Assembly (NCBI GenBank): GCA_018141785.1
Contig: CP073341.1
Location: 1,315,118-1,379,117, forward strand
Length of the DNA: 64,000 nucleotides
Direction: 5' to 3'
Source: Candidatus Paraprochloron terpiosi LD05
GTDB lineage: Bacteria; Cyanobacteriota; Cyanobacteriia; Cyanobacteriales; Prochloraceae
Positions 47,312 through 56,082 of the stretch are shown in pieces. The number at the start of each line of letters is the position of its first letter. Within the stretch, counting starts at the first letter, position 1. The notes under the pieces were generated by a model. It did not search any database. It worked only from the letters and a program-made list of their open reading frames with translations, and had not been told where the DNA came from. The position numbers and the translations under genes are program-made.

Positions 47312-47674
47312 TCACTTACGGAACCCATATTCCAGGGTAAAAAACTGGGGATTTAATGATTCCAATGGCTGACGCAACTTATCTAACTCTTGACGGGAAC
47401 CATGAACCTCAAGGCGGGTAATTTCAGCCAGGGTGAGAGCTTCAGTCAGCAAGTCACCCACATTTTCAAGATGAAACAGTAATCCCTCAGCATCTTGATA
47501 ACCTTCACGACAATGGACTTCTGGATCGTGAAAACTAAAGCCGTAGTATAGACATTTTTCTTCCGTCGCAGATTTTTCCACAAACCGCTCACATAGAGCA
47601 CGGAAAGCTGACATCTTCCCTTCTTTGACCTTGAAATAAGGATGGATAGTGCAGCAGGTATCAAGAGTTGTCAT
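47312..47674 (-). CDS. small ABM-like (dimeric alpha/beta barrel) protein
   Basis: This 120-residue protein has CCTIHPYFKVKEGKMSAFRAL, TEEKCLYYGFSFHDPEVHCREGYQDAEGLLFHLENV and a C-terminal FFTLEYGFRK. The order matches the antibiotic-biosynthesis-monooxygenase/YgiN-like ferredoxin fold (an E/G-x-Y-x-D/E-A-x-x-x-H pattern). No cofactor motif is visible. It lies 12 bp before the mutL start on the same strand, so the two may be co-transcribed. The enzymatic role is unproven. Confidence 0.65.
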   Translation of the reverse strand: MTTLDTCCTIHPYFKVKEGKMSAFRALCERFVEKSATEEKCLYYGFSFHDPEVHCREGYQDAEGLLFHLENVGDLLTEALTLAEITRLEVHGSRQELDKLRQPLESLNPQFFTLEYGFRK

Positions 47675-47783
47675 ATTTTACTCGCTAGAGCTACAACAAA
47701 GATGATAGCCTGATGCTGATTTGTGTCACCCATAGTAGCTACCAGCAGTTACTCACAACAACTTCTAGACTAATATTTTATCT

Positions 47784-48740
47784 ATGACTAGGCGATTTCT
47801 AACACTGTTTGCAGGGGTAACGACGATTATCCTGCTTGCATCCGTGATGTTAAATCCCGTTAAAGCACAAAGTACAGACCTTTGGCAGATTTATGACACA
47901 GCGCTGAAGTCAGCTAAGTATGTAGACTTGACCCATGCCTTTAGCCCCACGATTCCAGTTTGGCCAGGCTTTGGTAACGCCACCTTTCATGCCACTTCAG
48001 CTGGAGCAGACATCCCCAACTATATCAACACGGGTAAAGAATACACCTATGCTGATCATGGCTTCATTGCTACAGCCTACGACCTGCCCACCGATCAGTA
48101 TGGAACCCAGTTAGACCCACCTGCCCATTGGGACGAATATGGGGCAACCATCAGCGATTTACCTCCGACTTATGCAATTCGCCCCCTCGTCGTGATCGAT
48201 ATCCACGAACAGATTGCTAAAGACCCTGGTTATCATGCTACTGTTGCCGATATTCAAGCCTGGGAAGCCAAGCACGGCAGAATTACTGAAGGCTCAGTGG
48301 TGATGATTCGGTCAGACTGGTATAAGAAGTGGGCAGAGATAGAGCGGTTTAATCAAAAGCCTTTCCCCGGAGTATCGCTGGAAGCATTGCAATTTCTCCA
48401 CTTAGAGCGCAATATCCTCTTTCATGGACATGAACCCCTAGATACTGACACCACTCCTAACTTGGAAGGGGAGTACTGGCTGTTGCACAACCACTATACC
48501 CAGGCAGAGGGGGTGGCCTATTTAGATCGGGTGCCCGAGGCTGGGGCCTTGGTGGCGATCGGTTTTGCTAAACCTGAAGGAGGAACCGGAGGATATGCGC
48601 GGTACATTGCCATTTGCCCGGCAGATTGGCCCTATGGGGTATCTATTTTAGACGCGCCTGGGGCTCCCTTACCTGTTCAAACCTATCCACTGCGCCGTGA
48701 TGAAAATGGTGTTTTAAAGCCTACGCCACCTGAAAGCTAG
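47784..48740 (+). CDS. exported cyclase-family (kynurenine formamidase-like) protein
   Basis: This 318-residue protein has a cleavable signal peptide (about residues 1-29, ending VKAQS). The cyclase fold begins at YVDLTHAFSPTIPVWPGF. The usual metal motif H-x-G-T-H-x-D-x-P-x-H appears as DQYGTQLDPPAHW (from residue 104): the Asp and last His remain, but both expected His ligands before the Asp are Gln. Such Gln variants occur in a subgroup of the family, as I recall. It acts in the periplasm or outside. The substrate is unknown. Confidence 0.78.
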   Translation: MTRRFLTLFAGVTTIILLASVMLNPVKAQSTDLWQIYDTALKSAKYVDLTHAFSPTIPVWPGFGNATFHATSAGADIPNYINTGKEYTYADHGFIATAYDLPTDQYGTQLDPPAHWDEYGATISDLPPTYAIRPLVVIDIHEQIAKDPGYHATVADIQAWEAKHGRITEGSVVMIRSDWYKKWAEIERFNQKPFPGVSLEALQFLHLERNILFHGHEPLDTDTTPNLEGEYWLLHNHYTQAEGVAYLDRVPEAGALVAIGFAKPEGGTGGYARYIAICPADWPYGVSILDAPGAPLPVQTYPLRRDENGVLKPTPPES

Positions 48741-49009
48741 TGCTTTTCTCAGCTGAATCTCCAAGCTGTTAGCCATGGGTAACCCACCCAAATACTCTCA
48801 GGAGTGCGTTACGCTTACACACCCTACATCTAGCTCTGTAGCTGTAGGGTAAGCAATGTTTAATTAATTACCCCAGCAGGTAGTAGCTTTTCTCTATTTT
48901 TTGCCCACCGTCACCCATAGTAACTTTCCTAGCTTATCGGGCGATCGCTAAAAGCGGGTAACTTCGAGTGGCACTGCGCCACTCCAATAACTTACTTTAA
49001 CCTAACTTA
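48741..49009. other. spacer with short repeats
   Basis: The sequence holds TAGGGTAAGCAATG and GGGTGTGTAAGCGTAACGC-like (read on the minus strand) fragments of the dispersed type found elsewhere, and one GGCGATCGC site. No gene is seen. Confidence 0.4.
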
Positions 49010-49783
49010 ATGTTGTCAAAAATGTTGGACATATTATTAGATTTAGTCGTTTTTTTATCCCTAATCACTTTAGTATTAATTATAGTACTAGCGCAGATGG
49101 CAGTTAAAGCTTCAACGACAGCTTTTTTAAAAGCTGGTATATGTGTATTCAAACTATATTGTGCATTGGGTGTCACACTAGTAGCTATTTATCTTATGAT
49201 TCATTATTTGTTTGAACCTTTGATGGATAGCAATATATTTTTGCAGCCTTTTATCTTTGGAGGAAATGATAAAATAACTTTTTCTCAACTTCACGTAGTT
49301 ATTATAGTTAGCATATTTTTATTGTTCAATTTCAAAGTTATACGCAATGTGTCTAGGAGCAAATCGAGGTACAGATGGACGTACATATCCTTTGGAATTT
49401 TTTCTGTTATAATTAACGCTTTAATAATGATTCTTATGACAGTGCTGCTTTCAGAACATGCATTATATAATAATATTATTGGCTTTGCTGTCTGTGCTTA
49501 CTTTGGTTCCATCAATCTGTCTATCATTTTTTCCTATGGCTGGGATAAGCTAGTTTCTGAAGCACCTAAACGTTTTTTCAAGCTCAGAAGAATACCAGAA
49601 GATATTTTACATCAACATGCAAGTTGTGGAGGTACGATAGGAGCAGCTATTGCTCAAATTGCTTTTAGGCACAAAATAACTAGTGACAAATTTCAGCCTA
49701 CCTATCGCAAAACCGTGGCATATCACACAATTTTTCTAGTTATACTTATCATGGTACGCATCATCCTGCACCCGGCTAACTAG
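49010..49783 (+). CDS. membrane protein with C-terminal DUF1294 domain
   Basis: This 257-residue protein starts with several hydrophobic helices (about 8-32, 45-65, 92-110, 123-147). It ends with a DUF1294-like unit: WDKLVSEAPKRFFKLRRIPE, HASCGGTIGAAIAQIAFRHK and a last helix. Usual DUF1294 proteins have the D-K-x-x-A pattern and the RxPE, GG and RHK positions seen here. The N-terminal half is AT-rich with many Ile codons, unlike the neighbours, which hints at horizontal origin. Its function is unknown. Confidence 0.65.
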   Translation: MLSKMLDILLDLVVFLSLITLVLIIVLAQMAVKASTTAFLKAGICVFKLYCALGVTLVAIYLMIHYLFEPLMDSNIFLQPFIFGGNDKITFSQLHVVIIVSIFLLFNFKVIRNVSRSKSRYRWTYISFGIFSVIINALIMILMTVLLSEHALYNNIIGFAVCAYFGSINLSIIFSYGWDKLVSEAPKRFFKLRRIPEDILHQHASCGGTIGAAIAQIAFRHKITSDKFQPTYRKTVAYHTIFLVILIMVRIILHPAN

Positions 49784-49906
49784 AGGGTAGTTAAGCAAAA
49801 TCACTACATCTACAGGACTACCCAGATAAAGTTCTCTTCCCTAGACCCTGCGACCTCCCATGACCGTCGCCCCTAGACTCTACACCCGCGCGCAGCGCTA
49901 TATAAA

Positions 49907-50187
49907 ATGGTAGATAAACAGAATTCGTCAATATTTGTTCCAGCAATCACGGTAAGCATTCTAACCTCCCTAGCGTGGACAACAACTGGTATCTTTGTCA
50001 AGAGTCTTGGCGAGATAAATGCGTTTTTTATTATCTGGTCTCGACTTTTTCTTGCAGCTTTTCTCATTTATTTTTCAGGGAAGAATTCTGTCAATATTCG
50101 TCAGATTCTATCTTTTGAGAGAAGGGAGCGAATATCCTGGCTTTGTGCCAGCATGATGACAGGATATTATACCTTTACTATAGGAAG
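49907..50187 (+). pseudogene. EamA/DMT transporter N-terminal fragment
   Basis: About 93 codons encode the first two or three helices of a DMT (EamA) permease (ILTSLAWTTTGIFVKSL, then FFIIWSRLFLAAFLIYF). The sequence then changes at GGAAGCTCACAGAG into a Uma2 gene fragment in another frame. A full EamA protein has about 300 residues and ten helices, so this is a truncated relic. Confidence 0.75.
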
Positions 50188-50655
50188 CTCACAGAGCCAC
50201 AGGGAAAACACAGTATTCTTCAAACCCGTTTATCTGCTGCGATTAATCAAGTGGGAGTATCCCAGCAATTAGCTTATGGCATCGTGGAGTTACGATGTAC
50301 TTTTGCAGAAAGTTCCATCGTTTCAGATATAGCAGTCTTTGAATGGTACCACATCCCAGTGGATGAGTTGGGGGAAGTGACAAATCGATTTACAATACCT
50401 CCAGACTGGATTATTGAAATTCTCTCCCCAAACCAATCTCCCAATCGAACAATCCAAAAAATTCTTCTTTGTTTAAACAACGGTACTCAGTTAGGTTGGT
50501 TTATCGACCCAGAAGATAGATCGGTGATGATTTTTCAACCGGGAAAATTACCGTCCGTGAAGTGCGATGAAGATACTTTACCGGTTCTCGGGGTTCTGGG
50601 AGATTGGTCAATAACGGTGGCGGATTTGTTTGGTTGGTTGAAATTAACTGGATAA
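50188..50655 (+). pseudogene. Uma2-family nuclease, N-terminally deleted
   Basis: The frame reads EPQGKHSILQTRLSAAINQV, then SSIVSDIAVFEW, IPPDWIIEILSPNQSPN, NGTQLGWFIDPEDR and ends in GDWSITVADLFGWL. This is a Uma2 protein without its first about 40 residues (the usual start-to-MPQG-K-H-S region). The catalytic D/E-x-x region is kept. The 5' end is fused to the EamA fragment at a dispersed repeat. An ATG at 50143 opens the frame inside the EamA fragment, so a chimeric protein could still be made. Confidence 0.8.
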
Positions 50656-50780
50656 ATAAGAAGAAAGGGAGAAAGGGAGTGAGGAGAATCAGCCGCGAAT
50701 CACCACTATGTCTTGTATAAACTCTCGCTAGGGAAATCTAGCCCCTGCAAAATCTAAGTGTTTAACGACCCGCTTTCATT

Positions 50781-51041
50781 ATGACTATTCGTACAACCAC
50801 TACTGCCAAATTACAGCAGCTTCCCGAATCACTTTTACAGGAAGTTGATGATTTTATCGACTTTTTAGCCCACAAGCATCAATCTAGGATTGCTGATGGC
50901 AAATCCCCACGTAATGTTGTTGACACTTGGGCAAAATGGTTTGAGTCTGTTGATTGCGATAACCAAACTCCAGCAGAACCAACCAGCGAGTATCAGCAAC
51001 TCCTATTAAACAAGTATCGTCAACAAGGGTTAGAGCTATGA
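50781..51041 (+). CDS. DUF2281-type antitoxin (VapB-like)
   Basis: This 86-residue protein has LPESLLQEVDDFIDFLAHKH, the DUF2281 core seen in antitoxins next to PIN-domain toxins. Its stop overlaps the start of a broken PIN gene by an ATGA junction. The neutralised toxin is dead, so it is an orphan antitoxin. Confidence 0.75.
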   Translation: MTIRTTTTAKLQQLPESLLQEVDDFIDFLAHKHQSRIADGKSPRNVVDTWAKWFESVDCDNQTPAEPTSEYQQLLLNKYRQQGLEL

Positions 51042-51325
51042 TCCTGTGCGATGCAGGAATATTGCTGTGCCTTGTTGATCGCACTCAGCCTCAACACCGT
51101 GCTTACAAAAGTGAGATTTTGCGTTTGACAACACTACTCGTTACAACCTGATCATGCTTGACAGAAGCCATGTATCTTGCCCTGCATCGTGGTGGTTGGC
51201 AGATGCAAAAACAGTTAGGGCAGCTTCTTTTAGACAAACTGCTGATAGTCTACGACATTCAGGAAAGTGATTACAGCCGTTTGTTGGTATTGATGGAGAA
51301 ATACCGAGATCGACCATTAATTCAA
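51038..51325 (+). pseudogene. VapC-type PIN toxin broken by TGA and truncated
   Basis: The frame starts MILCDAGILLCLVD with the first catalytic Asp. It hits TGA at the place where relatives have Trp (TTW-SCLTEAM) and continues in frame as SCLTEAMYLALHRGGWQMQKQ...EKYRDRP. After RDRP the usual MDLADA segment with further catalytic Asp residues is missing. A single TGG-to-TGA change plus loss of the 3' end inactivated it. Confidence 0.85.
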
Positions 51326-51922
51326 CTTCCGAGGAAGTTCAAAGAGCCTCCTTCTGGAAGTCTTACCATGATAGCATTTCAGAACCAAAAATCCGTAGGG
51401 GGGTGAAAATGCCTATAATAATTGCTAATTATTATCAATAATCACAGAATAGAAATCACAGAATAGACAGGCTTCAAGCCGTTGCTAGGTAAGCTTTTCA
51501 AGGGTGTCAACGAAATAATAAGGGTTTCAGCGATCGCCCAACCCCCTTGATTTACATTTTGTTACAATGCTTCAAACCATGATTTGGCAAGGACTTATAA
51601 CACTACGCATTCTTGATTAGGACGAATTAATGTGATGAAGAGTTCTTAAAAACAAAGTCGCTATGCAGCTTTTCACAAAACGTTACCCTTTCCCCTTTCC
51701 CCAGCGCGTAGCGCTATAGTACTTGGTGGGCGATGCCCACCCTACTAAAATAGCTGGTTTTCCTGTGTCTAAAGCTACCTTTACTTATCGTAAATTATTA
51801 ACAAAAGCTTTATACCAGTTCCGTAATATTTTTTTCTGAATTAGCCCTTTCGAGAAAGTTGACGTTTTGACTCTAAGGATTGCAATTTTTCTGGTCTACG
51901 CACTTTAAGTACCGAGTTTAAC
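51326..51922. other. gene-poor stretch with a GCGCTATAGTACTTGGTGGGC repeat
   Basis: No gene is convincing here. At 51706-51746 the sequence GCGTAGCGCTATAGTACTTG leads into GGTGGGCGATGCCCACCCTAC, a hairpin element. A shortened copy (GCGCTATAGTACTTGGTGGG, then CAATGC) lies at 52831. The flanks are AT-rich. Confidence 0.55.
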
Positions 51923-52189
51923 TTAATGATTACGGCGATAGTCAATGTAATCATCCCAATCGTCCTGTCTAACATCAATACTGGGATCATGATAACAGTA
52001 ATCAGGCAAGTCATAAGTTTCATTTATCTCTTCTGACTGATAACTGCGGTATTCGTTTGTTCTGCTCTTGACAAAATCTCGAAATGCCGAAGTTAATGCT
52101 TCTTGATCTAACCACCAACCTTCCCTTTCATTATTAGGATTAAGAAGCCTGCAATTCCCGAAAATCCAGTTTCGTTGAATGCGCCCCAA
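51923..52189 (-). CDS. hypothetical acidic protein, doubtful
   Basis: An open frame of 88 codons encodes a Tyr/Asp/Asn-rich sequence (WWLDQEALTSAFRDF, then YDLPDYCYHDPSIDV). I do not recognise a family. A neighbouring frame before residue 20 also looks protein-like (YFWGAFNETGFSGIAGF), which suggests an N-terminal frameshift in an older gene. It may be a decayed gene. Confidence 0.3.
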   Translation of the reverse strand: MGRIQRNWIFGNCRLLNPNNEREGWWLDQEALTSAFRDFVKSRTNEYRSYQSEEINETYDLPDYCYHDPSIDVRQDDWDDYIDYRRNH

Positions 52190-52874
52190 AAATAATGTCC
52201 ACCTGCTGTTTTAAAGGTTAGGTTAGGCAACGTCTTTATTTTTTAAACAAGATGAGGGTTTTTAGCAATGGCAATTAAACCAGTCTTTAGCGCCGAAGTA
52301 GAACTCATAGTTATTTAGGAGGAGGTGAACAATTATTGTAATTATTTATCGCAAAAAGTAAAGTTTGTTGAGAAAGAGGTAATTATAGTCATTCACCTCA
52401 ATATTAGGACCCATGGGCGAGAACAGTGAGCACCGAATTGTTTAAGAGTCCAATCGGGGTGGGCATCGACAAAGGCGCGAAATTCATTGAGGTACCTAAT
52501 TTTGGCGTTATGGGCTACCCGGTAATTTTTAGTAGGTTTGAGAGAACCAGTGGTGCGCATTGTTTTATTTTTGAGCAAGGTTTGCGCTCATATTTCCAAT
52601 ATCTTCAGCAAAACTTGGTGATTCGGCAAGGTTTACGCCGTATTGCACGCCTGGCTTTTGATGCTGCTACTAGCATAACATGGACTTTTTGGAATTGTCA
52701 ACCCAAGATGTCAACTTTTTTGAGCAATTATTGCTATTTGATAACAAACCAATCGATGTAGGGCCTAAGGCCCACTGTCGGGGTTGTGCGCCTGACCGGC
52801 ACATCAAACGTGTGCTATACCTGCCCCGTTGCGCTATAGTACTTGGTGGGCAATGCTACATAAAATATATTTAA
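52190..52874. other. gene-poor stretch with dispersed repeats
   Basis: Apart from the possible transposase relic, I see no gene. GTAGGGCCTAAGGCCCACTG at 52757 (a GGGCCTAAGGCCC palindrome) recurs at 63220. GCGCTATAGTACTTGGTGGGC near 52831 recurs at 51713. The area looks like insertion-element and repeat debris. Confidence 0.5.
52393..52560 (-). pseudogene. possible transposase N-terminal (helix-turn-helix) relic
   Basis: An ATG at 52560 opens MRTTGSLKPTKNYRV and then LNEFRAFVDAHPDWTLKQFGAHC, which resembles the first helix-turn-helix of IS630-type transposases. The frame ends soon after, and no DDE catalytic segment follows. The assignment is by pattern only. Confidence 0.35.
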
Positions 52875-54209
52875 TTATACATGATTTAATGCTTTAAAAT
52901 TCAAAGCATTCCCCCTAACTTCCTTATTAATCTTCCCTTTTTCATAAACAACTTTCCCACCAACAATAGTAACTACTGGCCAACCAGTGAGGTTCCAGCC
53001 TTCAAAAGGACTCCAACCACATTTAGTTTCCAGTTCCTGCAGCAATACCGGACGATAAGTATCCAAATCTACCAGAACTAAGTCAGCATCCCAACCAGGA
53101 GCGATCGCCCCTTTATTAACAATACCATAAGCTTGAGCTGGACCTGCTGACATCCAGCGAGATACTTGACCCACCGTACAACGCCCTTCCATAGCTTGAG
53201 TTAGCATGAGAGGGAGAGAGGTTTCTACCCCAGGCATTCCCGAAGGACTATGGGGATAACCTTTCCCTTTTTCTTCCAATGTATGGGGAGCGTGATCCGT
53301 AGCAATGAAGTCAATCACCCCATCTAATAAAGCTTGCCAGAGGATATCATTGTTGGCAGGCGATCGCAAAGGTGGATTCATTTGCGCCAAAGTGCCGATT
53401 TGCCCGTAAGCGCTAGTATTCAAAAGTAAATGCTGAGGAGTCACTTCCGCTGTCACCCAACTGGGTTTAGTTTGGCGCAGCAGTTCTGCTTCCACACCAG
53501 TAGAAAGATGAAGTATATGCAAGCGACGGCGATATTTTTGGGATAATTTCAGGGCTAACTTAGTAGCATTGAGAGCAGCTTCTTCATCTTGTATTTCCGA
53601 ATGTACTGCTGGATCAGTATTTCCGGCAAACTCTCGCCGCCTTGCATTAATTCTAGCCTGATCTTCTGCGTGAACCGCAATCAAACGATCTCCCTGAGCA
53701 AAAATCCTGTCTAGTACCCCTTCTTCCCCCACTAGCAACTCTCCACGAGCAGAACCCATGAAAATTTTTATCCCGCAAGCGGGTTGGGCTGTGAGCAACT
53801 CCGCTAAATTATTTGCGGTTGCGCCGATAAAAAAGCCATAATTAACTAAGCACTTTTGGGCTGATCGACGGAGTTTATCATCTAAAGCAGCTTGAGTGGT
53901 AGTGGAGGGGCGAGTATTGGGCATTTCTAAGAAAGAGGTAACTCCACCCTTAGCACAAGCGCGAGTAGCGGTAGAGAGGTCTTCTTTATGTTCTAAACCT
54001 GGTTCTCGAAAATGGACTTGAGGATCGATAACCCCGGGTAACAAAGTTAAACCGGTTCCGTCTAAGATATAATGGTCCTCAGCAGCTTCTAACTCAGTCC
54101 CAACAGAGAGGATTTTTCCTGAGGAGATCAGCACGTCCCCAACTAGGAACTCATCGTTGGGCAAGAGAATGCGGCTAGAACGAATTAACAATTGATTCTG
54201 ATTTGACAT
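52875..54209 (-). CDS. pyrC: dihydroorotase
   Basis: This 444-residue amidohydrolase has the metal motif DPQVHFREPG (class I dihydroorotase pattern D-x-H-x-H-x-R, with Q-x-H here). Further parts are GGVTSFLEMPNTRP, KIFMGSARGELL with the carbamylated-Lys position, IAVHAEDQ, LHILHLST and FIATDHAPHT. It closes N-carbamoyl-aspartate to dihydroorotate in pyrimidine synthesis. The first His of the H-x-H pair reads Gln in DPQVHFR, which is unusual for a zinc ligand. The fold and all other ligands are intact, so some activity is likely but not certain. Confidence 0.88.
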   Translation of the reverse strand: MSNQNQLLIRSSRILLPNDEFLVGDVLISSGKILSVGTELEAAEDHYILDGTGLTLLPGVIDPQVHFREPGLEHKEDLSTATRACAKGGVTSFLEMPNTRPSTTTQAALDDKLRRSAQKCLVNYGFFIGATANNLAELLTAQPACGIKIFMGSARGELLVGEEGVLDRIFAQGDRLIAVHAEDQARINARRREFAGNTDPAVHSEIQDEEAALNATKLALKLSQKYRRRLHILHLSTGVEAELLRQTKPSWVTAEVTPQHLLLNTSAYGQIGTLAQMNPPLRSPANNDILWQALLDGVIDFIATDHAPHTLEEKGKGYPHSPSGMPGVETSLPLMLTQAMEGRCTVGQVSRWMSAGPAQAYGIVNKGAIAPGWDADLVLVDLDTYRPVLLQELETKCGWSPFEGWNLTGWPVVTIVGGKVVYEKGKINKEVRGNALNFKALNHV

Positions 54210-54278
54210 GATCTAATTGTAGTTATATTGACTCCTTTAATTACTGGCAATTTACCTTTTCTTTAAGTTTATTTTACT

Positions 54279-54872
54279 ATGACAGAGATAGTCAATCAAG
54301 AACCAGAGAAAAAACTTCAAACTGAAAATGAAGAAAATCCTTGGATCGAAGTAGCTCAAACCTTGGGGACTGCGATTATTTTAGCTTTTGGTATTCGTAC
54401 TTTTGTAGCGGAAGCCCGTTACATTCCTTCAGCTTCCATGGAGCCTACTTTGGAAATTAATGACCGTCTGATTATCGAAAAAATCAGTTATCGTTTCCGA
54501 GAACCGCAACGAGGAGATGTGGTAGTTTTTAAGCCCACAGCTCGTCTCATTGAAGAAAACTATAAAAGGGCGGCTTTTATCAAGCGGATAATTGGTCTTC
54601 CAGGGGACAAGATAGAAGTAAAAGGAGGTCGAGTGTACGTGGACGATCGACCTTTACAAGAAAAGTATATAGCAGAAGAACCTCAATACGATTACGGTCC
54701 GGTTACAGTACCCGAAGATAGTTACTTAGTATTGGGAGATAACCGCAACAACAGCTACGATTCTCATTCTTGGGGTTTTGTCCCTCGCCAGAAACTTATT
54801 GGAAAAGCTTTTGTTCGCTTTTGGCCCCTAAATAGGGTAGGTTCTTTGAATGAAAAACCCCTTTACCAGTAA
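54279..54872 (+). CDS. lepB: signal peptidase I
   Basis: This 197-residue enzyme has one membrane helix (about 25-42, [16 protein letters not shown]), the catalytic Ser in PSASMEPTL, the catalytic Lys in [11 protein letters not shown] and box [17 protein letters not shown]. It cleaves signal peptides at the membrane. The gene ends before a CTCTGTGCCTCTGTG repeat. Confidence 0.95.
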   Translation: MTEIVNQEPEKKLQTENEENPWIEVAQTLGTAIILAFGIRTFVAEARYIPSASMEPTLEINDRLIIEKISYRFREPQRGDVVVFKPTARLIEENYKRAAFIKRIIGLPGDKIEVKGGRVYVDDRPLQEKYIAEEPQYDYGPVTVPEDSYLVLGDNRNNSYDSHSWGFVPRQKLIGKAFVRFWPLNRVGSLNEKPLYQ

Positions 54873-54884
54873 TCAGTGACCAGT

Positions 54885-54950
54885 GACGACGTACTAGGTA
54901 CCAGCTTTCTCTGTTATCTTTCTCTGTGTCCTCTGTGCCTCTGTGATTTA
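54885..54950. repeat. dispersed CTCTGTGCCTCTGTG repeat
   Basis: CTGTGTCCTCTGTGCCTCTG follows lepB. It is the reverse-complement form of the CAGAGGCACAGAG element seen at the rpoB and rpoC1 stops. Confidence 0.7.
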
Positions 54951-54979
54951 ATCAAGTAGCAGGTACCATGACAGATTAC

Positions 54980-55972
54980 CTAGCGAAACATGCTGCTGAC
55001 GGAACTATCTTCGTGAATGCGCCAGATAGTTTCTCCCAGCAAATTAGCCACTGAGAGCACTCGCAACTGCTTAAACTGTTTATCTTCTGGAATGGGGATC
55101 GTATTGGTGACGATTACTTCTTCAAAGATGCCACTGGATAGCCGGGAAACCGCATCTCCAGAGAAAACCGGATGGGTTGAACAAGCATAAATCCTTTGAG
55201 CGCCTTTTTCTCGCAATAACTTTCCTCCTTCCAGGATAGTTCCCGCTGTGTCAATCAGATCATCCACCAAGACAGCGGTTTTTCCTTGGACGTCCCCAAT
55301 TAAATTCATTACTTCAGCCTCATTATGTGCTCTGCGACGTTTATCAATGATTGCCAATGGTGCGTCGTTGAGTTTCTTAGCAAATGCTCTCGCTCTGGCC
55401 ACACCTCCGATGTCGGGAGAAACTACCACGATGTCGGCTAAATTTTTACTCCTCAGATAACTGAGGAGTACGGGAGAACCGTAGACGTGATCGAAGGGAA
55501 TATCAAAATAGCCCTGGATTTGATCCGTATGGAGATCCATGGCTAAGACTCGATCTGCTCCCGCTTCAGTGATAATATTGGCCACTAGCTTGGCAGCGAT
55601 TGACTCCCTCCCTGCTGTTTTCCTATCTGCTCTCCCGTAACAATAATAGGGGATGACGGCGGTAATTTGTCTTGCCGATGCTCGGCGACAAGCATCGATT
55701 ATAATCAGCAATTCCATCAAGTGATCGTTAACGGGACGGCAACAGGGTTGAATTAAATAAACATCGCAGCCCCGGATAGATTCTTGGATTTGAATGTAAA
55801 GCTCTCCATCGGCAAAACTCTTGCGGAGCATCGGTCCGAGGTCTATACCTAGATATCGAGCTACTTCCCGAGCAAGGACCACATTCGCCGAACCAGAAAA
55901 TAAACGCAGGCGATTAGTGTATGACAGCGGCTGGACCATTGACTGAAGCGTTAAAGTGGCAGAACGGCTCAC
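54980..55972 (-). CDS. prs: ribose-phosphate pyrophosphokinase
   Basis: This 330-residue enzyme has RLFSGSANVVLAREVARYLG, the Mg/ATP region DLHTDQIQGYFDIP, the flexible loop DKRRRAHNEAEVMNLIGDV, and the PRPP-binding loop VLVDDLIDTAGTI. All family residues are present. It makes PRPP for nucleotide, His and Trp synthesis. Confidence 0.96.
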   Translation of the reverse strand: MSRSATLTLQSMVQPLSYTNRLRLFSGSANVVLAREVARYLGIDLGPMLRKSFADGELYIQIQESIRGCDVYLIQPCCRPVNDHLMELLIIIDACRRASARQITAVIPYYCYGRADRKTAGRESIAAKLVANIITEAGADRVLAMDLHTDQIQGYFDIPFDHVYGSPVLLSYLRSKNLADIVVVSPDIGGVARARAFAKKLNDAPLAIIDKRRRAHNEAEVMNLIGDVQGKTAVLVDDLIDTAGTILEGGKLLREKGAQRIYACSTHPVFSGDAVSRLSSGIFEEVIVTNTIPIPEDKQFKQLRVLSVANLLGETIWRIHEDSSVSSMFR

Positions 55973-56082
55973 GGCAAACTCTTAAACTTCGATTCACGGC
56001 ACTATTATAATCTCAAGGGATGAAGATTGTGAGATAAATTTCGCCAAAATGGCCAAGCTTATCTATTATATAGAGCTAATTT

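Noticed and set aside
50143-50655. Uma2 ORF as a complete gene
   Set aside because: The first about 15 codons come from the EamA fragment and the repeat; the usual Uma2 N-terminus is missing.
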